Assembly: GCF_011603255.1 (NCBI RefSeq)
Contig: NZ_JAANCM010000008.1
Location: forward strand, 124,001-188,000
Reading direction: 5' to 3'
Source of the DNA: Ferranicluibacter rubi
GTDB lineage: Bacteria > Pseudomonadota > Alphaproteobacteria > Rhizobiales > Rhizobiaceae
Length of the DNA: 64,000 nucleotides
The stretch's first letter is position 1. Every line of letters starts with the position of its first letter. Below, piece after piece: positions 1 to 8,999 of this stretch. The notes under the pieces were generated by a model. The model was not told the origin of the DNA and did not search any database. It saw nothing but the letters and a program-made list of their open reading frames with translations. Position numbers and translations under genes: made by a program.

Positions 1-151
1 CGATGTCTTCGCCCGACAGGCCGGCGCGGCGCAGCGTCTCGGCGATGGCGATCGCGCCAAGTTCGGTTGCGGGCGTGTTCTTCAATGTGCCGTTATAGCC
101 GCCGATGGCGGTTCGCACGGGAAAAGCGAGGATGATGTCGGGCTGGCTCAT
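1..151 (-). CDS. Thiolase (acetyl-CoA acetyltransferase family), N-terminal fragment
   Basis: Only the first 50 codons lie in the window; the gene runs off the left edge. The translated start, MSQPDIILAFPVRTAIGGYN followed by GTLKNTPATELGAIAIAETL, is the classic N-terminus of thiolases of the acetyl-CoA C-acyltransferase family, which condense or cleave acyl-CoA units. The active-site Cys would lie further left and cannot be seen. The start at 151 is supported by a GGAGGG ribosome-binding site just upstream. The gene lies 44 bp behind a PaaI-type thioesterase on the same strand, so the two are probably one operon for acyl-CoA metabolism. Which substrate it acts on cannot be told from this fragment. 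Confidence 0.85.
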   Translation of the reverse strand, partial: MSQPDIILAFPVRTAIGGYNGTLKNTPATELGAIAIAETLRRAGLSGEDI

Positions 152-195
152 GGGGGCGTCCCTCCGGTTTGGAATGCATCGGTTGGTGGTCGCTG

Positions 196-666
196 TCAGG
201 CGGTCGTGGCGGGTCGCTCGAGCGGAAAGACGAGCAAGGTGGATGTCGCGCTGGCACAGAGGCGGCCGTCGCGATCCGTCAGCGTCGCCTCGGCAAAGGC
301 CGCGCGCCGCCCTATGGAGAGAATGCGCCCTTCGGCGCGAACGGGACCACTCGCCTCCGTCAGCGGACGATGATAGGCGACCTTGAGTTCCAGCGTCGTA
401 TAGCCCTGGTCTGCCGCCAGCTTGGAATGGACAGCGCAGCCGCACGCGCTGTCGAGGAGCGTCGCGGCATATCCGCCATGCACCGATCCGATCGGGTTAT
501 AGACGCTGCGGTCGGGATTGCCCTCGAACACCGCCCGACCTTCTTCGATCTCGATCAGGACGAACCCCATCGTTTCGTTGATCGGCGGCGGGCTGTTGGC
601 CACCATCAGAGCCTGCAACTGAGCAAGACCGGAAAGACCGGCCTGGTTATTCCTGAGGACGTCCAT
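196..666 (-). CDS. PaaI-type hotdog-fold acyl-CoA thioesterase
   Basis: A 156-residue single-domain hotdog protein, likely hydrolysing acyl-CoA thioesters in the cytoplasm. The segment NPIGSVHGGYAATLLDSACG (about residues 57-76) is the typical HGG helix region of the PaaI/YbgC-like 4HBT family, with the usual Asp in the central helix. An upstream in-frame Met exists 19 codons earlier, but the internal start at 666 has an excellent AGGAGGTGA ribosome-binding site and gives the normal family length. The thiolase gene follows 44 bp downstream on the same strand. The natural substrate is unknown; aromatic and medium-chain acyl-CoAs are both common in this family. Confidence 0.85.
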   Translation of the reverse strand: MDVLRNNQAGLSGLAQLQALMVANSPPPINETMGFVLIEIEEGRAVFEGNPDRSVYNPIGSVHGGYAATLLDSACGCAVHSKLAADQGYTTLELKVAYHRPLTEASGPVRAEGRILSIGRRAAFAEATLTDRDGRLCASATSTLLVFPLERPATTA

Positions 667-1154
667 TGTTTCACCTCCTCCTAAAGGTGAGAAGACTTTA
701 ATATGACAAACATCATAAAACAAGGCGTCTGGCTGTTTGGCACGTCACGCCGCATTTTCCAACCTCGCGACTCCCCAAGCGAGATCCGTGCCTCGTCATC
801 AAGGATCGTCTTGTCGCGGTGACGATGTTGTAAGAAATCTCGCTATTGTACTCCGTGTTCAAAGAATTTAACGGAGTCGGCCCAGGCTCCGGCAAGAAAC
901 GTACAGGTACCGATACAGCAGTATCTCATTTTCAGACAGTTCTTCGGATAAGGCGCCATCTTCGGTTGATCCAGCGGAGCTGGCATCCCGTTTTTAGGGT
1001 TAAAATATGGGCTTTGGGACATGGAGAATATCAGGCGCAAGCCATTGTTATAATGGAGTTAAACTACCATGGTAGATTGACTTTAATGATTGCTAACGCT
1101 AACGCTTGCGACACCTGACGCTATGTCGTCTCTTTAATTTCTGGACCTGCAGCC
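667..1154. other. Intergenic region with divergent promoters
   Basis: This 488-bp gap separates the leftward thioesterase gene from the rightward GH3 gene. It is noticeably more AT-rich than its surroundings near 690-720 and 1040-1100. Short reading frames inside it lack family resemblance and good ribosome-binding sites, so I do not call genes. The right end holds a TATAAT box, a 12-bp palindrome and a tandem GCTAAC repeat (1092-1105), described separately. Confidence 0.6.
1049..1105 (+). promoter_or_regulatory. Probable promoter and operator of the GH3 gene
   Basis: A perfect TATAAT hexamer lies at 1049-1054. A perfect 12-bp palindrome CTACCATGGTAG lies at 1064-1075, about where transcription would begin, which is a usual place for a repressor site. 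A tandem GCTAACGCTAACGC stretch follows at 1092-1105; such TAACG elements recall LacI-family operators. I see no convincing -35 box at normal spacing, so an activator may be needed. No regulator gene is next to it. Confidence 0.35.
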
Positions 1155-3530
1155 ATGACGGATATCTACAAGAATTCTGCCCAGTCGATCGAGAACCGCG
1201 TTGCCGATCTTCTCGGCCGTATGAGCATCGAGGAGAAGATCGCGCAGATGCACGCCTTCTGGCTGCTGCTGTCGGAAGACGGCCGCCACGAGGTGCGCAC
1301 CGATGCGTTTACCGGCGCTGATGATGCGGATCGACTGAAGGCGAAGCTGTCGTTCGGTCTCGGGCAGATCACGCGCCCTCTCGGCAGCCGCCCGGTCGAT
1401 CCCGCTGCCGGTGTACGTGCCTTGAATCGGCTGCAGAAATTCCTCGTGGAAGAAACCCGGCTCGGCATTCCCGTCATTTCGCACGAAGAATGCCTGTCCG
1501 GCATCATGGCGCAGGGCGGCACGCTGTTTCCTTCGTCGCTGGCCTTCGGCGCGACGTTCGATCCCGCCCTCATCGAGGAGGTTGGCCGGGTCATCGGCGA
1601 GGAGGCCCGCTCCATCGGTTGCCGCCAGGGGCTGGCCCCCGTGCTGGACGTCGCCCGCGACGCGCGTTGGGGACGCACGGAAGAAACGTTCGGCGAGGAT
1701 CCCTATCTCGTCGGGCTGCTGGCCTCCCGCTATGTCCGCGGCCTGCAGGGGCGCGACCGCGACTTCCTGGCGACGCTGAAGCACTATGCCGGGCACTCTC
1801 TGTCAGAGGGCGCGCGCAACCATGCGCCGGTCAATCTCGGCTGGCGGGAGCTGAACGACACATTCCTGCTGCCGTTCGAAATGGCCGTAAGGCTGGCGGA
1901 CGCGGGATCGGTCATGCCCGCCTATCATGACATCGACGGCGAGCCGTGCCATGCCTCGCATCATCTGCTGACGAAAGTGCTGCGAGACGACTGGGGTTTC
2001 GACGGCCTGGTCGTCGCGGACTATATCGGCATAAGCCTGCTCTACAAGCATCACGGCGTGGCAGCCGATCCGGCGGAAGCCGCGGCGCTCGCCTTCAAGG
2101 CCGGCCTCGACGTGGAGCTGCCGGGCGACGACTGCGCCGCGCATCTGAAAGAGGCACTGGCGCGGGGGCTGATCGGGATCGATACCATCGATGAGATCGT
2201 GCGCCGTATCCTGACCGAGAAGATGCGCCTCGGCCTGTTCGAAAATCCCTATACGGACGAGGCCGGCATCGCGCTGCAGACCCCGGAGGCGATCGATGTC
2301 GCCCGTCGGGTTGCCCAGAAATCGGTCGTCATCCTCGCCAATGACGGCATTCTTCCGCTAGCGGAGACCAAGACCATTGCTCTGATCGGCCCGACGGCCG
2401 ACGATCCGCTGGCGCTGCTCGGCGATTATTCCTTCCCCGTGCATCTGATCGTCAGCGATCTCAAGGACGCCGCGACGTCCGTGATCACGCCGCGGAGTGC
2501 CTTCGAGGCGCGGTTCGGAACTGAGCGTATCCGCTACGCCAAGGGCTGCCACATCCTCGAGGCCCGTCAGTCGGGCGCTCCTGTTTTTCCCGGCGACGTC
2601 CCCGACATGACGACGCTGTCGCAAACCTCTCCGGTCTCCACGAGCCTCGATCTCATTCCGGCGGCCGTCGAGGCCGCCCGACAGGCCGATGTGGCGATCG
2701 TCTGCGTCGGAGATCTCTCGGGCATTTTCCAGACGGGCACCGTCGGCGAGGGGTCAGATACCGATACGCTGGTGCTCCCGGGCGTTCAGCAGGCCTTGCT
2801 GGACGCGGTCGTGGAAACGGGAACGCCCGTGATCGTGGTCATCACCTCCGGCCGGCCCTATACGCTCGGCGGCCTGGAAGATCGTGTGGCCGCACAGGTC
2901 ATGGCCTTCTTCGGCGGGCAGGAAGGCGGGGCGGCGCTTGCCGACGTGCTGACCGGCGTCGTCGAGCCCTCCGGTCGCCTGTCCATTTCCGTGCCGCGCA
3001 GCGGCGGCGCATCGCCCTATTTCTACAATCACAAGTTCAAAAGCTCGGGGACTCCGGTGGCCCGTCATTTCGGGAGCCGTTATCCCTTTGGGCACGGGCT
3101 CTCCTATACGGACTTCGTCTACGAGGACCTCACGCTCGACCGGGCCTCGGTGCAGAGCGAGGAGGGCAGCGTCGGCGTCTCCTTCACGCTGCGCAATGTG
3201 GGCCAGCGCGGGGGAACGGAGATCCCCCAGCTTTATGTCCGCGACCTCGTATGTTCGGTCGTCCGCCCGATCAAGGAGTTGAAGGCGTTCCGGCGCGTTT
3301 TCCTCGAGCCCGGCGAAAGCGCCTGCGTCACCTTCCGTGTCCCGACGGATATGTTCTCGTTCACGGGACAGGAGGGTTTCCGGATTGTCGAGCCGGGCAT
3401 GTTCGAGCTGATGATCGGCTCTTCCAGCGCGGCCATTCATCTGCGCACCCAGATCGAGGTCACGGGTCCCGTGCGCCGCATCGAGGGCGACTGGAAGATG
3501 GTCAGCAGGGTCTTCGTCAGCCATCCCTGA
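1155..3530 (+). CDS. Glycoside hydrolase family 3 beta-glycosidase
   Basis: A 791-residue enzyme with the full GH3 layout: N-terminal TIM barrel (about 20-340), alpha/beta sandwich (about 390-630) and C-terminal fibronectin-III-like domain (about 690-765). The KHYAGH motif is at 209-214. The likely nucleophile is Asp289 in GFDGLVVADY, and a GEGSD motif in the second domain may supply the acid/base Glu. There is no signal peptide, so it probably acts in the cytoplasm on imported oligosaccharides or glycosides, releasing terminal beta-linked glucose or xylose. The family does not fix the sugar specificity. It is monocistronic; the next gene converges on it with a 28-bp gap. Start codon ATG at 1155 has only a weak ribosome-binding site. 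Confidence 0.92.
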   Translation: MTDIYKNSAQSIENRVADLLGRMSIEEKIAQMHAFWLLLSEDGRHEVRTDAFTGADDADRLKAKLSFGLGQITRPLGSRPVDPAAGVRALNRLQKFLVEETRLGIPVISHEECLSGIMAQGGTLFPSSLAFGATFDPALIEEVGRVIGEEARSIGCRQGLAPVLDVARDARWGRTEETFGEDPYLVGLLASRYVRGLQGRDRDFLATLKHYAGHSLSEGARNHAPVNLGWRELNDTFLLPFEMAVRLADAGSVMPAYHDIDGEPCHASHHLLTKVLRDDWGFDGLVVADYIGISLLYKHHGVAADPAEAAALAFKAGLDVELPGDDCAAHLKEALARGLIGIDTIDEIVRRILTEKMRLGLFENPYTDEAGIALQTPEAIDVARRVAQKSVVILANDGILPLAETKTIALIGPTADDPLALLGDYSFPVHLIVSDLKDAATSVITPRSAFEARFGTERIRYAKGCHILEARQSGAPVFPGDVPDMTTLSQTSPVSTSLDLIPAAVEAARQADVAIVCVGDLSGIFQTGTVGEGSDTDTLVLPGVQQALLDAVVETGTPVIVVITSGRPYTLGGLEDRVAAQVMAFFGGQEGGAALADVLTGVVEPSGRLSISVPRSGGASPYFYNHKFKSSGTPVARHFGSRYPFGHGLSYTDFVYEDLTLDRASVQSEEGSVGVSFTLRNVGQRGGTEIPQLYVRDLVCSVVRPIKELKAFRRVFLEPGESACVTFRVPTDMFSFTGQEGFRIVEPGMFELMIGSSSAAIHLRTQIEVTGPVRRIEGDWKMVSRVFVSHP

Positions 3531-3558
3531 GACAGGCAGCATGGTGGCGTGTGGCTAG

Positions 3559-4779
3559 CTAGTTTGCAATCGGCGGCTTTGAAGTCCAGACGAAAGCCGC
3601 GCCGGCAAGGAGCAGAATGCTCGTGCCGATGAAGACGACGGGCATGCCGATATGGCCGCCGATGAAGCCGCCGAGCAGGGGTCCCGCGACCTGGCCGACA
3701 TATTGTGCGGAGACGGAGAGGCCGAGTGCGGTGCCGGCGGAGCGATCCGGCACGCCATGCCGGATGACGGCGGCGATGCAGGGGAGAAGGCCGCCCAGCG
3801 CCACGCCCATAAGAAAGCGCAGCAGGATCAGCTGCCAGGCGCTGGTGACGAAGGCCTGCGGTACGAGCAGGATGCCCGCCGCGACGAGCGCGCCGGCGAT
3901 GACCGGCCATTGGCCGATGCGATCGGCAAGCCGTCCGAGCCGCGAGGCCGACAGGATACTGCCTAAGGCCGCCGCGGACATAACGAAGCCGGCCCCCAGG
4001 GTCACCGTGTCGGGCCTATCGACCAGCTGGGCGACATAGACTGTAATGATCGGCTCGATCGACATATTGGCGAGCATCAGCAACATGCCGGTGGCGAGCA
4101 TCGCGATGACCGGTGCCTTGTCCGGTATCGCCGCCCAACCACCGCCGGCCTTCGCGGCTTGCCTGCGGCCGGGCACGGTCTCCTCCTTGATGAGGAATGT
4201 CGTCGCCAGAAAGGCCAGGAAGATGAGCCCGCCGGCCGCAAGGAAGGTGTTGCGAATGCCGATCAGCGGCGGCAGCACGCCTCCGATCAGCGGCCCCACG
4301 AGATTGCCGGCCATAATGCCGGAAGAGAGCATGCCCAGTGCCCAGGCTGAACGATCCCGCGGCGTCTGCGTGGCCACGAGAACCATGGAGCCTGAGGAAT
4401 AGCCGCCGGCGAGCCCGACGAACAGCCGCAGGGCGACGAGTTGCCAGACGTTTTCGGCGACGCCCATCAGAGCGATGGCGACCGTCATGCCGAGGCTCGC
4501 CCTGACCAGCATCAGCTTTCGACCGTAGATATCGCCGAGGCGGCCCCAGAGCGGCGCGACCAGAGCCGCCGCAAAGAAGGTGGCGCCATAGGCAATTCCC
4601 GACCATTGCACGATGGCCGCGTGATCGCTGACGCCGAGCTCCTCGACGTAGAGCGGCAGGAAGGGCAGAAGCAGCGTCATGGCGACGATGGTGGTGAACG
4701 AGCCGGCGAGCGATACCGCAAGGTTTCGCTTCCAGTGGATCGAGCCGCCTGCAGCCGCATCCGGATTTGCGTCGGTCAT
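3559..4779 (-). CDS. MFS efflux transporter, MdtG-like
   Basis: A 406-residue membrane protein with about twelve hydrophobic helices. The loop between helices 2 and 3 carries the major facilitator signature (GRLGDIYGRKLML), repeated in weaker form in the second half (SRLGRLADRIGQW). The segments PFLPLYVEELGV and ATQTPRDRSAWALGMLSSG closely resemble the E. coli MdtG drug-efflux group. It likely exports hydrophobic or toxic small molecules using the proton gradient. It lies about 130 bp downstream of glcF on the same strand and could be read through from the glycolate oxidase operon, but a functional link is only inference. True substrates are unknown. Confidence 0.85.
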   Translation of the reverse strand: MTDANPDAAAGGSIHWKRNLAVSLAGSFTTIVAMTLLLPFLPLYVEELGVSDHAAIVQWSGIAYGATFFAAALVAPLWGRLGDIYGRKLMLVRASLGMTVAIALMGVAENVWQLVALRLFVGLAGGYSSGSMVLVATQTPRDRSAWALGMLSSGIMAGNLVGPLIGGVLPPLIGIRNTFLAAGGLIFLAFLATTFLIKEETVPGRRQAAKAGGGWAAIPDKAPVIAMLATGMLLMLANMSIEPIITVYVAQLVDRPDTVTLGAGFVMSAAALGSILSASRLGRLADRIGQWPVIAGALVAAGILLVPQAFVTSAWQLILLRFLMGVALGGLLPCIAAVIRHGVPDRSAGTALGLSVSAQYVGQVAGPLLGGFIGGHIGMPVVFIGTSILLLAGAAFVWTSKPPIAN

Positions 4780-4909
4780 CGTTCCCGCCTGTTTGAGGTG
4801 GGCATCCCCTAAGTCCGGCGCGTTGGTGCGTCAAGCGTGGTGCTTACTGGAAGCCGAGCCATCGCCAGTGCGGGGAAGATCCAATCCTTGAAGAGATACG
4901 CCTGCGGTA

Positions 4910-6202
4910 TCAACCGTTCAGTTTCACTGGTTTCGGTCCACCATAGGCCCAGTCGAGCAGTTCCACGGTATGGACGATGGGGATGGCCGTTCCCGAGGCG
5001 ATCTGGGTGAGGCAGCCAATGTTCCCCGCCGCGATCACGTCCGGCTTGGTCGCCTCGATGTTCTTCACCTTGCGTTGCTTGAGCGTGGCAGAGATTTCGG
5101 GCTGCAGGATGTTGTAGGTTCCAGCCGAGCCGCAGCAGAGATGGCCTTCCGCCGGATCGCGCACGGTGAAGCCGGCCGTCTTCAGGAGAAGCTTCGGCAG
5201 GGCCGTGATCTTCTGTCCGTGCTGTAGCGAGCAGGCGGAGTGATAGGCGACCACGAGATCGCGTTTCGGCAGGACTTCGAGGTCGAGCGTGGACAGGTAT
5301 TCCGTGATGTCCTTTGCCAGCGCTGAGATCGTCGCGGCCTTTTCGGCGTAGAGCGGATCGAGGCGCAGCATGTGGCCATAGTCCTTGATGGTGGTGCCGC
5401 AGCCCGATGCCGTGATGAGGATGGCATCGAGCCCGCCTGCATCCACCTCGCGCATCCAGACGTCGATGTTGCGGCGGGCAAAATCGAGCGCCTGCAACTC
5501 GCGGCCCATGTGATGCACCAGCGCACCGCAGCAGCCTTCGCCCTTTGGCGTGGCCACGGCGATGCCGAGCCGGGTCAGCAGCCGCACCGTGGCTGCGTTG
5601 ATGCCGGGATCGAGCGTCGGCTGGGCGCAGCCTTCCAGCAGGATGACGCGGCCGCGTGTGGGGGGAAGGGCGGCAGGAACGGTCGCGGCTGGTCGCTTGG
5701 CCGCCCGGCGCGGCGCGAGATCGAGCATGGCGGCGAGCGGGGCCAACGGTTTTATACGGCGCAGGAATGGGGCGAGTGGACGGGCGATCCGGGCGAGCGC
5801 CAATGCGGCGCGGAAGCGGGCGGGGTACGGCAGGATGGCAGCGAGCAGGCCGCGGATCATCCGGTCTGCGAGCGGGCGTCTGTAGGTCTGCTCGATGTGA
5901 ACACGGGCATGGTCGATCAGGTGCATGTAATCGACGCCCGACGGACAGGTCGTCGTGCAGGCAAGGCAGGAGAGACAGCGATCGATATGCGTCACGACCT
6001 CGCGGTCGGCAGGGCGGTCGTTCTCGAGCATGTCCTTGATGAGGTAGATGCGCCCGCGCGGGCTGTCGAGCTCGTTGCCGAGCGTGACATAGGTCGGACA
6101 GGTGGCGGTGCAGAAGCCGCAATGGACGCAGCGTCGCAGGATTTTCTCGGATTCCGCCACATGCGGATCGGACAGCTGTTCGGGTGTGAAAGAGGTCTGC
6201 AT
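4910..6202 (-). CDS. glcF: Glycolate oxidase iron-sulfur subunit
   Basis: A 430-residue subunit carrying two ferredoxin-type 4Fe-4S motifs: Cys25/28/31/35 (CVHCGFCTATCP) and Cys76/79/82/86 (CLSCLACTTTCP). Two CCG domains follow, with motifs GEGCCGALVHHMG and GHLCCGSAGTYN, which in related proteins bind further clusters. In GlcDEF the subunit passes electrons from the flavin subunits to the membrane quinone pool during glycolate-to-glyoxylate oxidation. It is the last of three collinear genes; only 6 bp separate it from glcE. Length matches the family. Confidence 0.95.
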   Translation of the reverse strand: MQTSFTPEQLSDPHVAESEKILRRCVHCGFCTATCPTYVTLGNELDSPRGRIYLIKDMLENDRPADREVVTHIDRCLSCLACTTTCPSGVDYMHLIDHARVHIEQTYRRPLADRMIRGLLAAILPYPARFRAALALARIARPLAPFLRRIKPLAPLAAMLDLAPRRAAKRPAATVPAALPPTRGRVILLEGCAQPTLDPGINAATVRLLTRLGIAVATPKGEGCCGALVHHMGRELQALDFARRNIDVWMREVDAGGLDAILITASGCGTTIKDYGHMLRLDPLYAEKAATISALAKDITEYLSTLDLEVLPKRDLVVAYHSACSLQHGQKITALPKLLLKTAGFTVRDPAEGHLCCGSAGTYNILQPEISATLKQRKVKNIEATKPDVIAAGNIGCLTQIASGTAIPIVHTVELLDWAYGGPKPVKLNG

Positions 6203-6208
6203 CCGTCG

Positions 6209-7453
6209 CTATCCCGTCCTGTCTACTATCCGCATATTCGCCCCCGCGTCGGGTGTCATCCTGCCCGGAGAGAAGATGCCGGCCAGATCGAGTTTGGCCT
6301 TGATGCGCGCCGACAACGCCGCGATCGGCACCGGTTGCGGCTCGAACGCGGAGATCCCGGCCCGCTGAACGTCGGATGCGCGCATCAGCGTGGCGTGTCC
6401 GCCGCCGACGGCCGCAATGGTCCGGCGCAGGACATCGGCCTGCGGCTCGCCACCGATCTGCAACCAGACGAGCCCGCCCTGCCAGTCGTAGAGCGCATCG
6501 ACATCGGCGTGCTGCCGGAGCGTCGCGATCAGCCGATGACCCGCGGTCGGTGCGACGGATACCCGCCAGAGGGGCCGATCCTGAAGCGCCTGCAAAGGCG
6601 TGACATCACGGATGGCGCGCCAGAGCCGGGTGCTTGCAGCCTGTTCCACCGTCGCGACCGGCGCAAACGCCGACAGCCTTGCGGCCAGCGAGGCGGCCCG
6701 CACGGTGACGGAAGCCGAAAGGCCCTCCAGTCGCAGAGCGGTCACGGCTCCCGTCTTCCCGACAGCATCCGGGAGCGTCTGCGCCAGTCCCTGCGGGATA
6801 TGCGCCGCGCCGGAAACATCGGCCGGTTGCGCCATGGCCGCCGCCATCGCCCTCGTGGCCGTGGCATCGTCGAGGCCACAGAGCACGATGGTCGCCTCGC
6901 TCTCCGGCCGCGGCAGCACGCGGAACGTAACCTCCGTGACGAAGCCGAGCGTCCCGTGCGAGCCTGCCAGCAGCTTGACGAGATCGAGCCCCGTCACGTT
7001 CTTCATCACTCGTCCGCCGGCCCGGATCGCCTCGCCACGCCCGTTGACGAAGCGGATGCCCAGCAGGCTGTCGCGCGCCGCACCGGCAGACAGGCGGCGT
7101 GGGCCCGATGCGTTGGACAGGAACACGCCGCCAATGGTCGGTTCACCCTGCGTGCCCATGATGCCACGATGATCCAACGGCTCGAAGGCAAGCATCTGGT
7201 TGTTGGCGGAAAGGGCCGCCTCGATCTCGGAGAGCGTCGTGCCCGAGCGCGCCGTCATCACCATCTCGCCGGGCTCGTACGCCACAATGCCGGCGAGCCC
7301 GGTGGAACAGAGCACGACACCGGCTGAAACCCGGTTGCCGAGACCCGCGCGGGTATTACCGCCGATGAGGGAGAGGGCCGTTCCGTTGCTCGCGGCCTGC
7401 CGGATCAGGTCGCAGGCCTCTGCTTCACTCTGGGGATGATGGACATCGTTCAT
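6209..7453 (-). CDS. glcE: Glycolate oxidase FAD-binding subunit
   Basis: A 414-residue FAD-linked oxidase subunit of the vanillyl-alcohol-oxidase fold. The FAD-binding region includes LIGGNTRAGLGNR near residue 37 and GTQGEPTIGGVFLSNASGPR, and it is shorter than GlcD as expected for GlcE. The start at 7453 overlaps the glcD stop by four bases (ATGA), implying translational coupling. The open frame extends much further upstream inside glcD, but that extension is out-of-frame shadow of glcD. It works with GlcD and GlcF at the membrane to oxidise glycolate, an intermediate of phosphoglycolate salvage and of some catabolic routes. Confidence 0.95.
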   Translation of the reverse strand: MNDVHHPQSEAEACDLIRQAASNGTALSLIGGNTRAGLGNRVSAGVVLCSTGLAGIVAYEPGEMVMTARSGTTLSEIEAALSANNQMLAFEPLDHRGIMGTQGEPTIGGVFLSNASGPRRLSAGAARDSLLGIRFVNGRGEAIRAGGRVMKNVTGLDLVKLLAGSHGTLGFVTEVTFRVLPRPESEATIVLCGLDDATATRAMAAAMAQPADVSGAAHIPQGLAQTLPDAVGKTGAVTALRLEGLSASVTVRAASLAARLSAFAPVATVEQAASTRLWRAIRDVTPLQALQDRPLWRVSVAPTAGHRLIATLRQHADVDALYDWQGGLVWLQIGGEPQADVLRRTIAAVGGGHATLMRASDVQRAGISAFEPQPVPIAALSARIKAKLDLAGIFSPGRMTPDAGANMRIVDRTG

Positions 7454-8889
7454 GCGTCGGGCCGTCCGTCGAGCGGGAAGACCTTGGACGGGTTCAACAG
7501 CCAGTCGGCGTCGAAGGCATAGCGCACGGCCATCTGCTGGGCGAGATCGGTGTCGGAGAACTGGAACCGCATCAGGTCGCGCTTCTCGATGCCCACGCCG
7601 TGCTCGCCGGTCAGGCAGCCGCCCACGTCCACGCACACCTTCAGGATCTCGTTGCCCGCCTGCTCGGCTTTGGCGGCTTCTGCCGGGTCGTTGGCGTCGA
7701 ACAGGATCAGCGGATGCATGTTGCCGTCGCCGGCATGGAAGACGTTGGCGACGCGCAGACCGAGGCCGGTGCAGATCTCCCCCGTCCGCTGGAGCACATA
7801 GGAGAGCTTGCCGAGCGGCACCGTGCCGTCCATGCAGATATAGTCCGCGATGCGCCCGGTGGCGCCGAAGGCGGATTTGCGGCCTTTCCAGATCAGGGCG
7901 GCCTCGGTCGCGGACTGGCTTTCGCGCACCGTCATCACGCCGTGGCGACGGGCGATCGCGACGATGGCAGCCAGCATCGCCTCCATCTCGGCGTCCGACC
8001 CCTCGACTTCGATGATCAGCAGCGCGCCGACATACAAGGGATAGCCGGCCTTGGCGAAGGCCTCGCAGATCTCGATGGCTTGTTTGTCCATGAACTCGAT
8101 GGCGACGGGGATGATGCCGGCGCCGATGACATCGGCAACGCAGGCGCCCGCCTCGCGCGATGTCGCGAAACCGAAGAGGACCGGCCGGGCACCTTCGGCC
8201 TTTGCGAGGATTCTTACCGTCGCCTCCGTCACGACGCCGAGCTGCCCTTCCGAACCGCAGACGAGGCCGAGAAGATCGTAGCCCGCCGCATCGAGATGGC
8301 TGCCGCCGAGCGTGATGACCGTGCCGTCCATCAGCACCATGGTCACCCCGAGCAGATTGTTCGTGGTCACGCCATATTTGAGGCAGTGCGCGCCGCCCGA
8401 GTTCATGCCGATATTGCCGCCGATGGTGCAGGCAAGCTGGGAGCTCGGATCCGGCGCATAGAAGAAGCCTTCCGGCCCGACGGTCTCCGAGATCGACAGG
8501 TTCGTTACGCCGGCCTGCACCCTCGCGACCCGGTTCTCGAGATCGACGTCCAGGATAGCGGACATGCGCGAGAGGCCGAGCACAACAGCATCCGGCTGCG
8601 GAATGGCGCCGCCGCAGAGCGAGGTTCCTGCCCCGCGCGGGACGACGGGAATGCCGTGGCGATTGCAATATTCGAGGACGGCGGACACCTCCTGCGTCGT
8701 TCGCGGCAGGGCAACGGCCAGCGGCAGCTGCCGGTAGGCGACATAGGCGTCCGTTTCGAACGGCACCAGCTCGCGCGCCTCATGCACCAGCCCACCCTCC
8801 GGCAGAAGGTCGGCAAGATCCGCGATAATCCTGGCCCGCTGCGACAGCACGTCGGCCCGCGGCGGCAGGAAGGCAATGGTTTGCGACAC
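7450..8889 (-). CDS. glcD: Glycolate oxidase catalytic FAD subunit
   Basis: A 479-residue flavoprotein with an N-terminal FAD_binding_4 domain (PRGAGTSLCGGAIPQPDAVV at about residues 83-102) and a C-terminal FAD-oxidase domain ending in LTGEHGVGIEKRDLM. GlcD is the catalytic subunit of glycolate oxidase and binds the substrate and FAD. It is first in the glcDEF operon; its stop codon overlaps the glcE start. A GGAGGAGAG-like ribosome-binding site lies before the ATG at 8889. No glcC-type regulator is adjacent, so the control of this operon is not evident here. Confidence 0.95.
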   Translation of the reverse strand: MSQTIAFLPPRADVLSQRARIIADLADLLPEGGLVHEARELVPFETDAYVAYRQLPLAVALPRTTQEVSAVLEYCNRHGIPVVPRGAGTSLCGGAIPQPDAVVLGLSRMSAILDVDLENRVARVQAGVTNLSISETVGPEGFFYAPDPSSQLACTIGGNIGMNSGGAHCLKYGVTTNNLLGVTMVLMDGTVITLGGSHLDAAGYDLLGLVCGSEGQLGVVTEATVRILAKAEGARPVLFGFATSREAGACVADVIGAGIIPVAIEFMDKQAIEICEAFAKAGYPLYVGALLIIEVEGSDAEMEAMLAAIVAIARRHGVMTVRESQSATEAALIWKGRKSAFGATGRIADYICMDGTVPLGKLSYVLQRTGEICTGLGLRVANVFHAGDGNMHPLILFDANDPAEAAKAEQAGNEILKVCVDVGGCLTGEHGVGIEKRDLMRFQFSDTDLAQQMAVRYAFDADWLLNPSKVFPLDGRPDA

Positions 8890-8999
8890 GGTCTCTCCTC
8901 CCCGTGGGTCATGCTCCTCGCATCAACTGTGCGACTATAAGCATCCCTGCGTCTTGCGCGAGCGGTAATGCGGGAGCCGGGATAAAAGAACCTGCCGCT

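Noticed and set aside
846-1118. Possible 90-codon gene in the gap before the GH3 gene
   Set aside because: It has no recognisable domain, no ribosome-binding site, and covers the promoter and palindrome of the GH3 gene.
5372-7327. A 651-codon open frame on the plus strand across glcF and glcE
   Set aside because: It is antisense to two clear genes, is Arg/Gly-rich as expected from GC-rich codon shadows, and has no family resemblance.
7454-8668. A glcD-overlapping N-terminal extension of glcE
   Set aside because: The extension is low-complexity Arg-rich sequence out of frame with glcD, and glcE has its own ATGA-coupled start at 7453.
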